Notes under the pieces: generated by a model
Seen by the model: only the letters and a program-made list of their open reading frames with translations
Told to the model about the DNA's origin: nothing
Databases searched by the model: none
Position numbers and translations under genes: made by a program
Shown: piece after piece, positions 1 through 6,138 of the stretch
How positions within the stretch are numbered: the stretch's first letter is position 1
Layout of the letters: each line of letters opens with the position of its first letter
Source: an uncultured Streptococcus sp.
Lineage (GTDB): Bacteria > Bacillota > Bacilli > Lactobacillales > Streptococcaceae
DNA: 15,657 nucleotides
Direction of reading: 5' to 3'
Assembly: GCA_902470035.1 (NCBI GenBank)
Contig: CABREZ010000026.1
Span: 1 to 15,657 of the forward strand

Positions 1-55
1 AACGACGAAGAGCATCGTCAAGAGATTCATTCTTACGTACTACTGTTTTTGACAT
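1..55 (-). CDS. rpsU: 30S ribosomal protein S21, N-terminal part (cut by window edge)
   Basis: Eighteen complete codons are visible, reading MSKTVVRKNESLDDALRR. This is the characteristic start of bacterial ribosomal protein S21, a small basic protein of the 30S subunit that sits near the 3' end of 16S rRNA and helps initiation. The gene runs off the left edge of the window, and the next partial codon begins with T, consistent with the Phe expected in this family. A GGGAG ribosome site precedes the ATG by about six bases, and a near-consensus promoter lies about 35 bases further upstream. The rest of the gene and its terminator are not in view. Confidence 0.93.
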   Translation of the reverse strand, partial: MSKTVVRKNESLDDALRR

Positions 56-89
56 GTTTTTCACTCCCTTCAAGTTCAAGATCTATTCT

Positions 90-118
90 ATTCTACACGG
101 AATTCAAAAGATTGTCAA
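90..118 (-). promoter_or_regulatory. Promoter of rpsU
   Basis: On the minus strand a perfect -35 TTGACA (113-118) is separated by exactly 17 bases from TAGAAT (90-95), five of six matches to the -10 consensus. Transcription should begin near base 83, giving a leader of roughly 28 bases before the S21 start codon. Strength close to consensus fits a ribosomal protein gene. Confidence 0.82.
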
Positions 119-198
119 GAAAAAGTTAAAGGAATTCATCTCTCACCATCATCTTATCTTCAAAATTATTCTTGAATTTCAGATTTTGGAAAATCCTT

Positions 199-500
199 TC
201 ATTCATAACAATCATAGAGGTTTAACACTGCTTGTTCTAATCTTTCAAATTCCTCCCAGTAATTCGTTGGGAGATTGCTAATTCTACTTAGATCATTCTC
301 ATCAAAATGATAGACCAGATGGCGCAAGATTTGATTTTTAATCCAACGCAAGTCTCTTAGTTGCTCGATGCTGACTGATTCCAATACTACTAGGTACTGA
401 CAAAGAGCAGCGAGTGACTCCGAATGAAACACTTTCTTCTCATTCAAATAACATAGAAAACTAAAATGATCAGCTCTTCTATTATATTCTTTTCTTTCAT
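199..500 (-). pseudogene. Small gene of unknown function, probably frameshifted
   Basis: An ATG at 498-500 has a strong ribosome site (AAAAGGAG, five bases away). It opens MKEKNIIEELIILVFYVI and then meets TGA at 444-446. The adjacent frame on the same strand, open from beyond the ATG down to the TGA at 199-201, carries convincing protein sequence with acidic/leucine-rich helices (for example LAALCQYLVVLESVSIEQL and NLPTNYWEEFERLEQAVLNL) but has no credible start of its own. Joining the two near base 465 gives a protein of about 100 residues, so a one-base indel near the start is the simplest explanation; a sequencing error would look the same. I do not recognise the family. It lies just after the aquaporin terminator and I see no good promoter between them. 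Confidence 0.55.
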
Positions 501-540
501 CCCAACTCCTTTTATAAAAACTATTTATTCTGCAAAAGAT

Positions 541-574
541 AAAAACACTTTCCGTAGTGACTACGAAAAGTGTT
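541..574 (-). terminator. Intrinsic terminator of the aquaporin gene
   Basis: A 14-base-pair stem (arms 544-557 and 561-574, one G-U pair, three-base loop) lies seven bases past the aquaporin stop codon. On the minus strand the stem runs directly into UUUUU and a second U-rich stretch. This is a classic Rho-independent terminator. Confidence 0.88.
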
Positions 575-580
575 CTGGTC

Positions 581-1450
581 TTACTTATAAAGGAAGGTAA
601 AGAGGGCAATAGCAACGATTGCAGCCAAAATTGGTGCTACAACTGGTACCCAAGCATACCACCATTTTGAATCTCCCTTATGTTCTCCTAAGACAGATTT
701 TGGAAGGAAGGCGTGAACCATACGTGGACCAAGGTCACGTGCAGGGTTCAAACCAGGTCCTGTAGGACCACCAAGTGATGTCACCAAAGCCATAACGAGG
801 AATCCAAGTGCCAAGTGAGCAACTCCTAAACCAGGAGCATGTGCTTGTGACAAAGCCAATTTTGCGGCTGTTGAAGAAGCATCAAAAATCCCTCCCTGCT
901 CAGTCGCAGCTCTTTGAGCTAGAGAAGCAACCTCTGCACCAAAGAAGTGTTTTGTCAAGCCAAGTGCACCGAAGAAAAGGACGAATGATCCAGCAAACTC
1001 ATTGACGAAACCATTGATGGTTGCTGCTTTACGTGATTCTGGAGTTCCTTTATCCAAGCTAGAAATCGTTGAGAATGTTCCCAAGATATTGTTTGGATTT
1101 TCAGTTTGAAGGTAGTAAGGACGGTGAGTCGCAACGACAACCAATTGCCCAAACATGGCTCCAAGAATTTGAGCAACGATGTAGTATAAAACATTTTCCC
1201 AAGGGAAGAGTCCGCTAACTGCAAGACCAATCGTAAAGGCAGGGTTGATATGGTTACCAGAAACGTTACCAAACATTAAGGCTGGCATCATAACACCTAT
1301 TCCGTAGCCAATCGCAATCACGAGCCATCCACTTTGATGCCCCTTGGTACCCTTCAACTCAACGTTTGCAACGGCACCATTTCCTAAAATAATCAATAAT
1401 GCTGTTGCAATAAATTCGGTCGCAACTTTAACCCAAAAATCAAATTGCAT
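581..1450 (-). CDS. Aquaglyceroporin (MIP family, Gla/GlpF type)
   Basis: This 289-residue membrane channel has both signature loops of the MIP family: NPA at residues 69-71 (within GNHINPAFT) and NPA at 235-237 (within GLNPARDLGPR). The Asp right after the second NPAR is the mark of glycerol-permeable members rather than strict water channels. Six hydrophobic spans are evident, with an unusually long segment between them (about residues 165-208). The length and this insertion resemble the Gla aquaglyceroporins of lactococci and streptococci. Likely substrates are water, glycerol and perhaps hydrogen peroxide; peroxide transport is known for some streptococcal aquaporins but cannot be read from the sequence. 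The ribosome site AAGGAG lies 11 bases before the ATG. It is a single-gene unit with its own promoter and terminator, divergent from the flavoprotein reductase gene. Confidence 0.93.
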   Translation of the reverse strand: MQFDFWVKVATEFIATALLIILGNGAVANVELKGTKGHQSGWLVIAIGYGIGVMMPALMFGNVSGNHINPAFTIGLAVSGLFPWENVLYYIVAQILGAMFGQLVVVATHRPYYLQTENPNNILGTFSTISSLDKGTPESRKAATINGFVNEFAGSFVLFFGALGLTKHFFGAEVASLAQRAATEQGGIFDASSTAAKLALSQAHAPGLGVAHLALGFLVMALVTSLGGPTGPGLNPARDLGPRMVHAFLPKSVLGEHKGDSKWWYAWVPVVAPILAAIVAIALFTFLYK

Positions 1451-1489
1451 TTTTGAATAATCTCCTTATAAAAAAAATAATAATAATTT

Positions 1490-1518
1490 ATTCTAACAGA
1501 TTATCAAACACTTGTAAA
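1490..1518 (-). promoter_or_regulatory. Promoter of the aquaporin gene
   Basis: TTTACA (1513-1518) and TAGAAT (1490-1495) on the minus strand are spaced by 17 bases, each one mismatch from consensus. The predicted start point is about 33 bases before the ATG. The A/T-rich 1470-1500 stretch lies just downstream. Confidence 0.8.
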
Positions 1519-1594
1519 TAAACCGAACATTATTTTTAAAAATATATCTCAATCCCCTGATTCATTCTTTTTAATCCTTGTACTCTCCTCCACT

Positions 1595-1623
1595 TTCTAT
1601 TTATCTCCGAATTATGATACAAT
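1595..1623 (+). promoter_or_regulatory. Extended -10 promoter of the reductase gene
   Basis: TGATACAAT (1615-1623) is an extended -10 element of the TGnTATAAT type. The hexamer 17 bases upstream (1595-1600, TTCTAT) is a poor -35, as is common for extended -10 promoters in streptococci. The leader to the ATG at 1655 is about 25 bases and holds the ribosome site AAAGGAGA at 1643-1650. Confidence 0.7.
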
Positions 1624-1654
1624 AGGACTAGCTACACATCACAAAGGAGATCTC

Positions 1655-2623
1655 ATGTCTGAAATCTATGACATTACCATTATCGGTGGAGGCCCTGTAG
1701 GGCTCTTTGCTGCCTTCTATGGCCATATGCGTCAAGTAAAAGTAAAATTGATTGATTCCCTTCCTCAACTAGGTGGTCAACCCGCTATTCTCTATCCTGA
1801 AAAACGAATCCTGGATGTCCCTGGTTTTACGAACTTGACTGGAGAAGAATTGTCCCAACGGTTGATCGATCAATTAGAAACATTCGAGACTGACATTTGT
1901 CTGAACGAAACTGTTTTGGACATTCGTAAAAACGAGGATCACTTCCTCATTGAAACCAATAAAGACCAGCATTTCAGTCGTGCTGTTATTATTGCGATGG
2001 GTGGTGGTACCTTTAAACCTCGTCCTTTAGAAGTGGATGGGGCTGAAGAATTCGAGAACGTTCACTACCATGTTTCAAATATCCAACAATATGCCGGCAA
2101 ACAAGTTGCTATTCTAGGAGGAGGAGATTCTGCTGTCGATTGGGCCCTAGCCTTTGAAAAAATCGCACCGACAACTCTGGTCCATCGTCGTGATAATTTC
2201 CGCGCTCTCGAACATAGCGTTGAAGAATTAAAGACTTCTTCTGTCTCTATTCAAACCCCTTATGTTCCAAGTCATTTAATCGGAGAAAATGGTCGTGCTA
2301 GCCACTTGGAAATTACCAAGGTTAAATCAGATGAAACCCAATTACTCTCTATCGATGAACTCTTTGTCAACTATGGCTTTAAATCATCCGTTGGGAAATT
2401 GAAAGAATGGGGCTTGGACCTCCAACGCCATAAGATCCTCGTGAACCGCAAACAAGAGACCAGCCGAGAAGGAATCTACGCTTGTGGGGATTGTTGCTTC
2501 TACGAAGGAAAGATCGATTTAATTGCGACTGGATTAGGAGAGGCTCCGACTGCGGTAAATAATGCAATAAACTACATTTATCCAGATAAGAAAGTTCAAC
2601 CAGTCCATTCGACTAGTTTGTAA
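1655..2623 (+). CDS. Ferredoxin/flavodoxin--NADP+ reductase, thioredoxin-reductase-like
   Basis: This 322-residue flavoprotein has two nucleotide-binding folds: an FAD site GGGPVG at residues 11-16 and an NADPH site GGGDSA at 155-160 followed by HRRD at 177-180. A C-terminal FAD contact GIYACGDC lies around 273-280. The redox CxxC that thioredoxin reductase carries between the folds is absent (the region reads YHVSN), so it belongs to the TrxB-like ferredoxin-NADP+ reductase family (YumC type), whose members move electrons between NADPH and flavodoxin or ferredoxin and can reduce free flavins or iron. The true electron partner is unknown. The N-terminal MSEIYDITIIGGGP and length match the family. 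It is transcribed alone and ends at a terminator shared with whiA. Confidence 0.88.
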   Translation: MSEIYDITIIGGGPVGLFAAFYGHMRQVKVKLIDSLPQLGGQPAILYPEKRILDVPGFTNLTGEELSQRLIDQLETFETDICLNETVLDIRKNEDHFLIETNKDQHFSRAVIIAMGGGTFKPRPLEVDGAEEFENVHYHVSNIQQYAGKQVAILGGGDSAVDWALAFEKIAPTTLVHRRDNFRALEHSVEELKTSSVSIQTPYVPSHLIGENGRASHLEITKVKSDETQLLSIDELFVNYGFKSSVGKLKEWGLDLQRHKILVNRKQETSREGIYACGDCCFYEGKIDLIATGLGEAPTAVNNAINYIYPDKKVQPVHSTSL

Positions 2624-2624
2624 G

Positions 2625-2658
2625 AAAAACCTTTGAATCAAATGATTCAAAGGTTTTT
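2625..2658. terminator. Bidirectional terminator between the reductase gene and whiA
   Basis: A near-perfect 16-base-pair inverted repeat (arms 2625-2640 and 2643-2658) has A-runs on the left and T-runs on the right. It can therefore form a hairpin followed by U residues on both strands. It starts one base past the reductase stop and ends two bases before the whiA stop, serving both convergent genes. Confidence 0.92.
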
Positions 2659-2660
2659 TC

Positions 2661-3581
2661 TTATAGTTCATCTAGCTCATTAGCTATCTTATTGATTTTT
2701 CGCAAGCGATGATTGACCCCACTTTTGGTTAAGGGAGTTTTCAGAGCATCCGCAATTTGCTGGATGGAATAGTCGGGATTCTGGATTCGAACATAGGCAA
2801 CTTCCTGAAGCTCAACCGGAAGACCACCTAATCCAATAGTATCCATAATTTTGACGATATTGTTAATGGTCTTCATACTAGCCGTGACCGTCCGCGCAAT
2901 ATTGGCCATTTCAGCATTATTGGCTCGATTGAGATCATTGCGCGCTTCTCGCATGACCTTGACAGACTCAAATTCTTCCAAAGCCTGCTTGGCTTCTACC
3001 AAGATGAGGAAATCAATAATATCCTCTGCCCTCTGCAAATAGGTGACGACTCCTTTTTTGCGTTCGATGGTCTTGGCATCTAACAAAAAGTGTTGCATCA
3101 GGTTGGCCAAGTCCTGAGCATGGTCAGAATAAACAGAGCTAATTTCTAATTGATAGCGACCAGACTCCGGATCCTTGATGGTACCACTTGCTAAGAAAGC
3201 GCCTCTCAGATAAGCTCGACTCGCTTCATCTTCTTCTAAAATTCTTGGATCAATCCCCGTCTCAATACCAAAGAAAGAATCTGCTAAGTGCAGGTCTGCA
3301 AGAATCTCTTCGACTTTTTCATCGATAGAAACAGTATAGACGCGATTCTTTTTTAAATTGGTCTTTTGATGGTGACGAATGTCCGATTTGACCTGATAAA
3401 ACTCTACAATTAATTCATAGATATGGCGGGCAATCTTAGCGTTCTCCGTTGTCAAAGACAAACTTAAGCCCCCCATACTTAGACCCAAACTACCTGACAT
3501 CTTAATCAGAGCAGACAACTCACTTTTCTCAAAGCGATGAAGGGTCAAGAGCTCTTCTTTTACTTTAATGGTAAAACTCAT
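2661..3581 (-). CDS. whiA: WhiA, DNA-binding regulator of cell-cycle functions
   Basis: This 306-residue protein matches WhiA in architecture: an N-terminal domain related to LAGLIDADG homing endonucleases (about residues 5-200; the helix RAYLRGAFLASGTI is at 122-135) and a C-terminal helix-turn-helix (about 255-300; YSIQQIADALKTPLTKSGVN, then HRLRKINKIANEL). In Streptomyces WhiA activates sporulation genes. In Bacillus it binds DNA and affects division and chromosome segregation without obvious control of transcription. The start ATG overlaps the glmR stop by four bases (ATGA at 3578-3581), implying translational coupling. It is the last gene of the rapZ-glmR-whiA unit, an order conserved across Firmicutes, and is followed directly by the shared terminator. 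Confidence 0.95.
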   Translation of the reverse strand: MSFTIKVKEELLTLHRFEKSELSALIKMSGSLGLSMGGLSLSLTTENAKIARHIYELIVEFYQVKSDIRHHQKTNLKKNRVYTVSIDEKVEEILADLHLADSFFGIETGIDPRILEEDEASRAYLRGAFLASGTIKDPESGRYQLEISSVYSDHAQDLANLMQHFLLDAKTIERKKGVVTYLQRAEDIIDFLILVEAKQALEEFESVKVMREARNDLNRANNAEMANIARTVTASMKTINNIVKIMDTIGLGGLPVELQEVAYVRIQNPDYSIQQIADALKTPLTKSGVNHRLRKINKIANELDEL

Positions 3582-4555
3582 TTAATCACCTGTACAATTT
3601 GCATCAACTCATCTACCACAGCTTCTCCATCATGGAAGGCGCCGCCGTTTTCCAAGCGAAGGAAATTAGAGGAAATGACCCGGGGGACCTGAGATTTTAG
3701 ACCTGCGAAATCATGTTCCACTTGAACCAAATATTCGTCAAAGCGATTCGTATCCATATATTCTTGAGGTACTTTTTCAATATTGACCAAAACAGTATCA
3801 ATAAAGGGCTTCTTCAAGTGTTTATGAAGAACGAAAACATGGTCACTATCTGTAAAGTGTTCTGTCTCCCCACGTTGGGTCATGATATTGCAGACATAAG
3901 CGACCTCTGCTTTTGTTTCAAGCAAGGCCTGACCAATTTCTTCAATCACTAGATTGGGAAGAATCGATGTAAAGAGGGATCCTGGTCCTAAAATCACCAT
4001 ATCACTTTCTAAAATCGCATCTACTACTTTTCGACTCGCTTTCGGCGTCTCATCGTTATAGGTATTGGTGACATAGACATAATCAATCATGCCCTCATGA
4101 TGGGCGATTTCACTCTCACCAGCCACCTCTGCCCCATCCATAAAGACGGCATGAAGGGTCAATGGTGTATCACTAGAAGGATAGATTTTTCCTGTCGTAT
4201 GGAAAAATTTAGTCAGCAATTGCATGGCATTATAAGTCGATCCCTGCATTTCAGAAATCCCGGCAATGATCAAATTCCCAAGAGGATGACCAGCTAGTGG
4301 CCCATCTTCTTCTGCAAAACGATATTGAAAGACTTTTTCATAAAAGCGAGGCATGTCTGACATTGCTACTAGCACATTTCGCAAGTCGCCCGGTGGTGTC
4401 AATTGATGAATGTTTTTCCGAAGTTCTCCAGAACTACCCCCATCATCCGCTACTGTTACAATGGCTGTAATTTCAACATCTTTTTTTCGAAGGCTGTCCA
4501 AAATAACGGAAATCCCTGTACCGCCTCCGATGACGGTCATCTTTGGTTTTCTCAT
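3578..4555 (-). CDS. glmR: GlmR/YvcK, UDP-sugar-binding regulator of carbon flow to the cell wall
   Basis: The protein begins MRKPKMTVIGGGTG and is 325 residues long. The phosphate-binding GGGTG is at residues 10-14, VADDGGSSG at 35-43 and PPGDLRN at 54-60, all typical of the YvcK/CofD-like fold. Bacillus GlmR binds UDP-GlcNAc and stimulates GlmS, steering carbon into peptidoglycan precursors; the same role here is inference. The frame is open 20 codons further upstream, but the ATG at 4553-4555 is chosen. It forms the ATGA overlap with the rapZ stop and gives the family-length N-terminus, whereas the upstream extension reads as the rapZ C-terminus in another frame. It is translationally coupled to both neighbours. 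Confidence 0.94.
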   Translation of the reverse strand: MRKPKMTVIGGGTGISVILDSLRKKDVEITAIVTVADDGGSSGELRKNIHQLTPPGDLRNVLVAMSDMPRFYEKVFQYRFAEEDGPLAGHPLGNLIIAGISEMQGSTYNAMQLLTKFFHTTGKIYPSSDTPLTLHAVFMDGAEVAGESEIAHHEGMIDYVYVTNTYNDETPKASRKVVDAILESDMVILGPGSLFTSILPNLVIEEIGQALLETKAEVAYVCNIMTQRGETEHFTDSDHVFVLHKHLKKPFIDTVLVNIEKVPQEYMDTNRFDEYLVQVEHDFAGLKSQVPRVISSNFLRLENGGAFHDGEAVVDELMQIVQVIK

Positions 4556-5448
4556 GAGCGATTCACCGTTTCTTTCCGTCGGTCTTTGTCGCGATGACTC
4601 ATATTCACCGTCCAATCTTTCGCTAAATCCCTTCCAAGACGAGCTGCAAAGGCTACTGAACGGTGTTGACCACCTGTACAGCCCAATGCAATCGTCAAAA
4701 CAGATTTCCCTTCTCGCTTGTATGCAGGTAAGATAGGAGCAATCAAATCGTATAGATGGCGATAAAACTCCTCTGACTCTTGATGGTCCATGACATAGTT
4801 AAAGACATCATCATCCAAGCCTGTTTGATTTCGTAACTCTGGTTTGTAATAAGGATTCGGTAAGAAACGAACATCAAAGACCAAGTCCGCATCTAAAGGC
4901 AAACCATACTTAAAGCCAAAGGACATGACTTCAATCCGAAACTCAGGTTGACTATCTTGTCTGGAGAATTGTTCAGCAATCACTTTTCGAAGATTACGAG
5001 GAGTTAATTCTGTCGTATCAATGACATTTTGGCTCATGTTTTTTAGCGGAGCCAAAAGTTCCCGTTCCAACGTAATCCCATCCAAGACACGCCCATCCGC
5101 AGCCAGTGGGTGACTCCGACGAGTCTCTTTGTAGCGCGCGACCAATTCACTATCGGTCGCATCCAAAAAGAGAATTTTAAAATCAATTTCTTCGTGGTTC
5201 TCTAATTCGTCCAAAATGGAGCGAATTTCTGCGAAGAAAGACCTGCTCCGCATATCCACAACGAGAGCCAACTTATTATTGTCCATCGACAGTTGAATCA
5301 GCTCAATAAATTTCGGCAAGAGAGCTGGTGGCATATTGTCGATAGTGAAATACCCCATATCTTCAAAGGATTGAATGGCTACGGTCTTTCCTGCACCACT
5401 CATTCCTGTCACAATGACCAGTTGAATTGTTTTTTCTGTATCTGTCAT
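4552..5448 (-). CDS. rapZ: RapZ (YvcJ), nucleotide-binding P-loop protein
   Basis: This 298-residue protein has a Walker A motif GMSGAGKT at residues 15-22, a Walker B-like ALVVDMRS at 61-68 and the family signature GCTGGQHRS at 256-264 in the C-terminal domain. In E. coli RapZ is an RNA adaptor that destroys the small RNA GlmZ and senses GlcN-6-P, controlling glmS. Gram-positive homologues (YvcJ) bind and hydrolyse nucleotides, and their RNA role is not established. The ATG at 5446-5448 is preferred because AAGGTG lies five to six bases upstream; a GTG three codons earlier (5455-5457) is an alternative. It heads the rapZ-glmR-whiA unit and lies after a hairpin with a U-run that may regulate entry into the unit. 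Confidence 0.94.
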   Translation of the reverse strand: MTDTEKTIQLVIVTGMSGAGKTVAIQSFEDMGYFTIDNMPPALLPKFIELIQLSMDNNKLALVVDMRSRSFFAEIRSILDELENHEEIDFKILFLDATDSELVARYKETRRSHPLAADGRVLDGITLERELLAPLKNMSQNVIDTTELTPRNLRKVIAEQFSRQDSQPEFRIEVMSFGFKYGLPLDADLVFDVRFLPNPYYKPELRNQTGLDDDVFNYVMDHQESEEFYRHLYDLIAPILPAYKREGKSVLTIALGCTGGQHRSVAFAARLGRDLAKDWTVNMSHRDKDRRKETVNRS

Positions 5449-5468
5449 CCTAATCACCTTTTCCTTAC

Positions 5469-5522
5469 AAAAAAGGAGGAGACCATCATCTTTCCAGTTG
5501 GTCAGTCGATGGCTCTCACTCC
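5469..5522 (-). terminator. Intrinsic terminator or attenuator between ridA and rapZ
   Basis: On the minus strand the arms GGAG-t-GAGA-g-CCATC (5522 to 5508) and GATGG-TCTC-CTCC (5487 to 5475) form 13 base pairs with two single-base bulges. The loop is 20 bases and six U residues (5474 to 5469) follow directly. It ends 20 bases before the rapZ start. A competing shorter stem, GACCA with TGGTC, lies within the same stretch, so two mutually exclusive folds are possible. Confidence 0.7.
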
Positions 5523-5558
5523 AGCATTCTTATTTCCCGAATGCATTCCTCTATTCAG

Positions 5559-5588
5559 ACTATACTTCTGCAATGACTTCAATTTCAA
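5559..5588 (-). promoter_or_regulatory. Possible promoter for rapZ-glmR-whiA inside the end of ridA
   Basis: TTGAAA (5583-5588) and TATAGT (5559-5564) on the minus strand are spaced by 18 bases, each one mismatch from consensus. The start would fall near 5552, giving a leader of about 105 bases that contains the terminator-like hairpin at 5469-5522. It overlaps the last codons of ridA, so chance similarity is possible. Confidence 0.5.
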
Positions 5589-5937
5589 CTTTGACATCGC
5601 GTGGCAAGCGAGCCACTTCTACTGCAGAACGTGCTGGAAATTCACTTGAAAATGCTGTTTTGTAGACCTCGTTAAAAGGGACAAAATCATTCATATCACT
5701 TAAGAAACAGGTTGTTTTAACCACGTGATCAAAGTCCGTTCCAGCTTCCTCAAGGATAGCAGCAATATTCTTCAACACTTGCTGGGTTTGTTCTTGGATA
5801 GTTTCTCCAACAATTTCACCTGTTTCTGGTGAAAGCGGAACTTGCCCACTTGCAAATAAAAGATTGCCCACAATTTTTCCTTGAACATAAGGTCCAATTG
5901 CTGCCGGTGCTTTGTCTGTGTGAATTGTTTTTGCCAT
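5560..5937 (-). CDS. ridA: RidA family enamine/imine deaminase
   Basis: This is a 125-residue member of the RidA/YjgF/YER057c/UK114 family. Such trimeric cytosolic enzymes hydrolyse reactive enamines and imines, such as 2-aminoacrylate made by PLP-dependent dehydratases, releasing 2-keto acids and ammonia. The family hallmarks are visible: the opening APAAIGPYVQG, ASGQVPLSPETGE at 29-41 and FPARSAVEVARLP at 100-112, with Arg103 at the position that binds the substrate carboxylate. The start at 5935-5937 is chosen over an in-frame ATG nine codons earlier because AGGAG lies seven to eight bases upstream and the length matches the family. It is the last gene of the obg unit, 16 bases after the 53-codon gene. 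Confidence 0.93.
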   Translation of the reverse strand: MAKTIHTDKAPAAIGPYVQGKIVGNLLFASGQVPLSPETGEIVGETIQEQTQQVLKNIAAILEEAGTDFDHVVKTTCFLSDMNDFVPFNEVYKTAFSSEFPARSAVEVARLPRDVKVEIEVIAEV

Positions 5938-5953
5938 TTTCTTCTCCTGATTC

Positions 5954-6115
5954 CTAATTTTCACTGGATGCTGCTAATTTTTCCCGTTCTAAGCGTAACT
6001 TACGTTTGGGATTCAGCTTATTAAAGAGTTCTTCCAATTTTTCTGCATTCCAAACGTCTGCAGCAGAGACAAAATTTCCGTCTTTATCACGAAAGGATAT
6101 AGGTTTATCTCCCAT
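5954..6115 (-). CDS. Small conserved-looking protein of unknown function (53 aa)
   Basis: The ATG at 6113-6115 is preceded by an excellent ribosome site (GAGGAG, about six bases away). The frame encodes 53 residues, starting MGDKPISFRDKDGNFVSAAD and ending in TAG at 5954-5956. The middle contains the helix-like VWNAEKLEELFNKLNP and the C-terminal third is strongly basic (KRKLRLEREK). There is no signal peptide or membrane span. I know similar short proteins beside obgE in streptococci but no assigned function. The position between obgE (23-base gap) and ridA (16-base gap), the good ribosome site and the clean protein-like composition argue that it is translated. The basic tail could suit RNA or ribosome binding, which is a guess. 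Confidence 0.78.
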   Translation of the reverse strand: MGDKPISFRDKDGNFVSAADVWNAEKLEELFNKLNPKRKLRLEREKLAASSEN

Positions 6116-6138
6116 CTTCTTCTCCTCTTTAGCTCTAA

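Noticed and set aside
54..281. Plus-strand open frame of 75 codons facing rpsU
   Set aside because: It overlaps the rpsU promoter and start on the opposite strand, has no credible ribosome site, and its product is low-complexity and A/T-driven.
955..1272. 105-codon frame within the aquaporin gene on the same strand
   Set aside because: It is a shifted reading of the aquaporin gene, which is intact with both NPA motifs; the product is not protein-like.
4410..4736. Plus-strand open frame of 108 codons opposite glmR and rapZ
   Set aside because: It lies antisense to two intact conserved genes, and its composition is that of a reverse-strand shadow with no ribosome site or promoter.
5938..5964. 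Upstream in-frame ATG for ridA adding nine residues
   Set aside because: It would overlap the preceding gene and extend past the family N-terminus; the internal ATG at 5935-5937 has the AGGAG site.
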